From Dehalococcoidia bacterium (GTDB lineage Bacteria > Chloroflexota > Dehalococcoidia > E44-bin15), in the NCBI GenBank assembly GCA_035528575.1, contig DATKYK010000008.1:1-61497 (forward strand): a DNA stretch of 61,497 bases. The letters are read 5' to 3'. The notes beneath the pieces were generated by a model. The model was not told the origin of the DNA, did no database searches, and saw only the letters and a program-made list of their open reading frames with translations. Position 1 is the first letter of the stretch; the number at the start of each line of letters is the position of its first letter. Position numbers and translations under genes: made by a program. This document shows positions 59,977 through 61,497 of the stretch, piece by piece.

Positions 59977-60896
59977 GCTTTGAAAGGCCGCTAATCATTC
60001 GTCCGCCGAGTGAATGGAAAAGTTATTTCCTTCCATTAACCAGTGGCTGTTCGAATAATACTTGTGCCTTTTGCGGTTATTTCGGCTCAAAGTTACAGAT
60101 GAGAGATATTGAGGGGGTTAGAAAGGAAATCGATGCCCTGGCTGCATTGGTGAGTTATGGTTTAGACATCCCAGGCGTAGAGATATCGCCACTCGATTAT
60201 TGGGATGGGAAAAGAGTATTCCTGCAGGACGCTGATGCTTTAGTTTACCCTTTCCCAAAGCTAAAGGAAATTCTTGAATACCTTAATAAAAAATTCCCTA
60301 ATCTGGAAAGGATTGCTGCTTATGCTACTCCCCAGGATCTTTTAAGGAGGGACGTGGCGGAGTTAAATACTTTAAAAGAGCTAAAATTGGGGATTCTTTA
60401 TACCGGTTTAGAAAGTGGCTCGGATGAAGTGCTTCAAAGAGTGAATAAGGGATTAAATTCTAATCAGATTATTAAGGCAGCAAGGAAAGCTAAGGAAGCA
60501 GGTGTCACTATGTCAATAACTGTTATTTTAGGACTGGCAGGAATTGAGGGGAGTGAAAAACATGTCGAGGACACGGCTAGAGTACTCTCAGAGATTGATC
60601 CAGAATATGCTGGTGCCTTAACTCTAACCTTGGTTCCTGGCACGCCACTTTATGAAGAATGGAAAGAGGGTAATTTCCATCTGATTTCTCCGTTCCAGTC
60701 TCTTGAGGAGTTGAAAACTATTATAGAGCGAGCTAACTTTACTAATTGTTTCTTTAGCTCGATGCATGCCTCAAATTATCAAGCTATTCGGGGGAGATTG
60801 CCTCAAGACAAAGAAGGTATGATAGAAGAGTTAGGATATGTTTTAACTAAAAGGGATCCATCTTCGCTTCGGCCAGAGTTTTCAAGGGGATTGTGA
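59973..60896 (+). CDS. Radical SAM protein, B12-independent Elp3-like subgroup
   Basis: A 307-residue radical SAM enzyme. The cluster motif is SGCSNNTCAFCGYFG (C-x4-C-x2-C, near residues 29-40). Downstream, LGILYTGLESGSDEVLQRVNKG and ILGLAGIEGSEKHVEDTA are the Elp3/MiaB-like barrel landmarks, then LTLVPGTPLYEEW. No additional cluster domain, and no B12 domain, is present. The reaction is unknown. The gene is AT-rich compared with the tsa operon, which suggests transfer. The 46-aa ORF in front could be a substrate or partner, but nothing in its sequence proves this. Confidence 0.88.
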   Translation: MSFERPLIIRPPSEWKSYFLPLTSGCSNNTCAFCGYFGSKLQMRDIEGVRKEIDALAALVSYGLDIPGVEISPLDYWDGKRVFLQDADALVYPFPKLKEILEYLNKKFPNLERIAAYATPQDLLRRDVAELNTLKELKLGILYTGLESGSDEVLQRVNKGLNSNQIIKAARKAKEAGVTMSITVILGLAGIEGSEKHVEDTARVLSEIDPEYAGALTLTLVPGTPLYEEWKEGNFHLISPFQSLEELKTIIERANFTNCFFSSMHASNYQAIRGRLPQDKEGMIEELGYVLTKRDPSSLRPEFSRGL

Positions 60897-60953
60897 AAAG
60901 AGGACTGAGAACGGAATAGTGGCCACAGATGTTGAATTCGCATCCTGGGGAAG

Positions 60954-61113
60954 GTGAAGGGGTTACATTATCCCTATGCTATCATTCACTTGTTGCATTA
61001 CCGAGGGCCGCACTAAAGAGGAGACTTCAGCTAATACTAAAGAGGCCATTCTCTGTCATATTGAAGGATTAAGAAAAGCGGGTGAGCGGTACCGGGCGAG
61101 GAGTGTACTCTAG
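60954..61113 (+). pseudogene. HicB-type antitoxin relic
   Basis: Two fragments in different frames. From the GTG at 60954 a HicB-like N-terminus reads MKGLHYPYAIIH. A second frame then reads CITEGRTKEETSANTKEAIL and CHIEGLRKAGE, ending at TAG 61111. The linking residues of the usual HicB (a YxVEFPDLPG-like stretch) are missing or scrambled. This fits an internally deleted hicB. No hicA toxin is seen. Confidence 0.55.
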
Positions 61114-61155
61114 AACCTGTAAAGACCGTCACAAGAACTTTCGTAAGGAGTAGTT

Positions 61156-61497
61156 ATGAAGCGGACACTCGTACTATTGAAACCGGATGCCCTGGAGAGG
61201 GGGCTTGTGGGGGAGATTATCTCCCGCCTTGAGGGGCAGGGGCTCAAGATCGTGGCGGTGAAGATGATCTGGGTGGATGGGGCGCTGGCGAAGCGCCACT
61301 ACGCTGTCCATGAGGGCAAACCATTCTTCGAAGGGCTTGTCGAATTTATCACCTCACGCCCGATTATCGCTGCCATCTTCGAGGGCGAAGATGCGGTAGC
61401 AGTGGTTAGAAATGCTATGGGTGAGACCGACCCGGCACGCTCTGCACCGGGGACCATCCGGGGGGACCTGGCACAGGATATAGGGCGCAACCTCATT
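61156..61497 (+). CDS. ndk: Nucleoside diphosphate kinase, cut by window end
   Basis: Ndk transfers phosphate among NTPs via a phospho-histidine. It starts [20 protein letters not shown], with the family text [20 protein letters not shown], and [20 protein letters not shown] near the end. The catalytic His lies just past the window (after GRNLI), so it cannot be checked. 114 of about 140-150 residues are present. AAGGAG precedes the ATG at 61156. Confidence 0.95.
   Translation, partial: MKRTLVLLKPDALERGLVGEIISRLEGQGLKIVAVKMIWVDGALAKRHYAVHEGKPFFEGLVEFITSRPIIAAIFEGEDAVAVVRNAMGETDPARSAPGTIRGDLAQDIGRNLI

Overview
The window looks like a chromosomal segment of an anaerobic bacterium, most likely a Dehalococcoidia-like member of the Chloroflexota. 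That placement is an inference from gene content and protein character; I could not run a search. Supporting points are a tungsten/molybdenum aldehyde ferredoxin oxidoreductase with its own ferredoxin, an FdhD, formate-THF ligase with FolD, a flavin-dependent thymidylate synthase (ThyX), arsenite methylation and a large SRP RNA with an Alu domain. Most of the window is dense housekeeping DNA of moderately high GC. It is broken by AT-rich patches (about 1.3-3.1 kb, 5.9-6.7 kb, 34.5-35.6 kb, 59.8-61.1 kb) that hold most of the accessory or decayed material.

Layout. 1-3.3 kb: an insertion-sequence transposase next to a beheaded GH130 gene, then an unknown protein and sparse DNA. 3.3-6.5 kb: recF, an MFS carrier, and small membrane ORFs interrupted by a MITE-like element. 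6.6-14.2 kb: a MacB-type ABC exporter whose ATPase carries a zinc ribbon, a ferredoxin-AOR operon behind a strong promoter, and a nitroreductase. 14.4-19.2 kb: mnmA, fdhD, a tlpA-ccdA pair and queA. 19.3-23.7 kb (minus strand): thyX-folD-amidohydrolase-fhs, a one-carbon operon in which formate is loaded on THF, reduced and spent on dTMP. 23.8-30.4 kb: acpS-nnr-coaX-coaBC-valS, with coenzyme A synthesis beside its use. 30.5-32.1 kb: arsM, a C_GCAxxG_C_C protein and an arsM relic. 32-35.4 kb (minus): an unknown protein, polX and an AT-rich EVE-nuclease fusion. 35.7-40.3 kb (minus): crotonase-prs-DUF2007-secA. 40.6-49.7 kb: rnc, CCA enzyme, small cysteine-rich proteins, dinG, two tandem VTT/DedA paralogues, ispE, rsmA and the SRP RNA. 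49.7-50.5 kb: an island of dispersed palindromes. 50.5-53.3 kb: galU and lepA, convergent. 53.4-55.0 kb: a tandem duplication of membrane protein plus tRNA-Leu, one tRNA copy degenerate. 55.0-55.8 kb: an ISL3 relic inside a decayed surface-protein gene, then tRNA-Lys. 55.8-61.5 kb: a tautomerase, a phosphoesterase, thiL-tsaE-tsaB-thioesterase, a radical SAM gene, a HicB relic and ndk (cut by the window end).

The most interesting points are: the stand-alone EVE plus PD-(D/E)XK fusion, a candidate modification-dependent restriction enzyme; an amidohydrolase-fold protein without several canonical metal ligands inside the THF operon; the zinc-ribbon ABC ATPase; a 52-residue protein that is only a SPASM-type iron-sulfur tail; seven genes whose -10 box sits 6-9 bases before the start codon, implying leaderless mRNAs; and the duplicated tRNA-Leu/membrane-protein unit. 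No CRISPR array, prophage or replication origin was seen.
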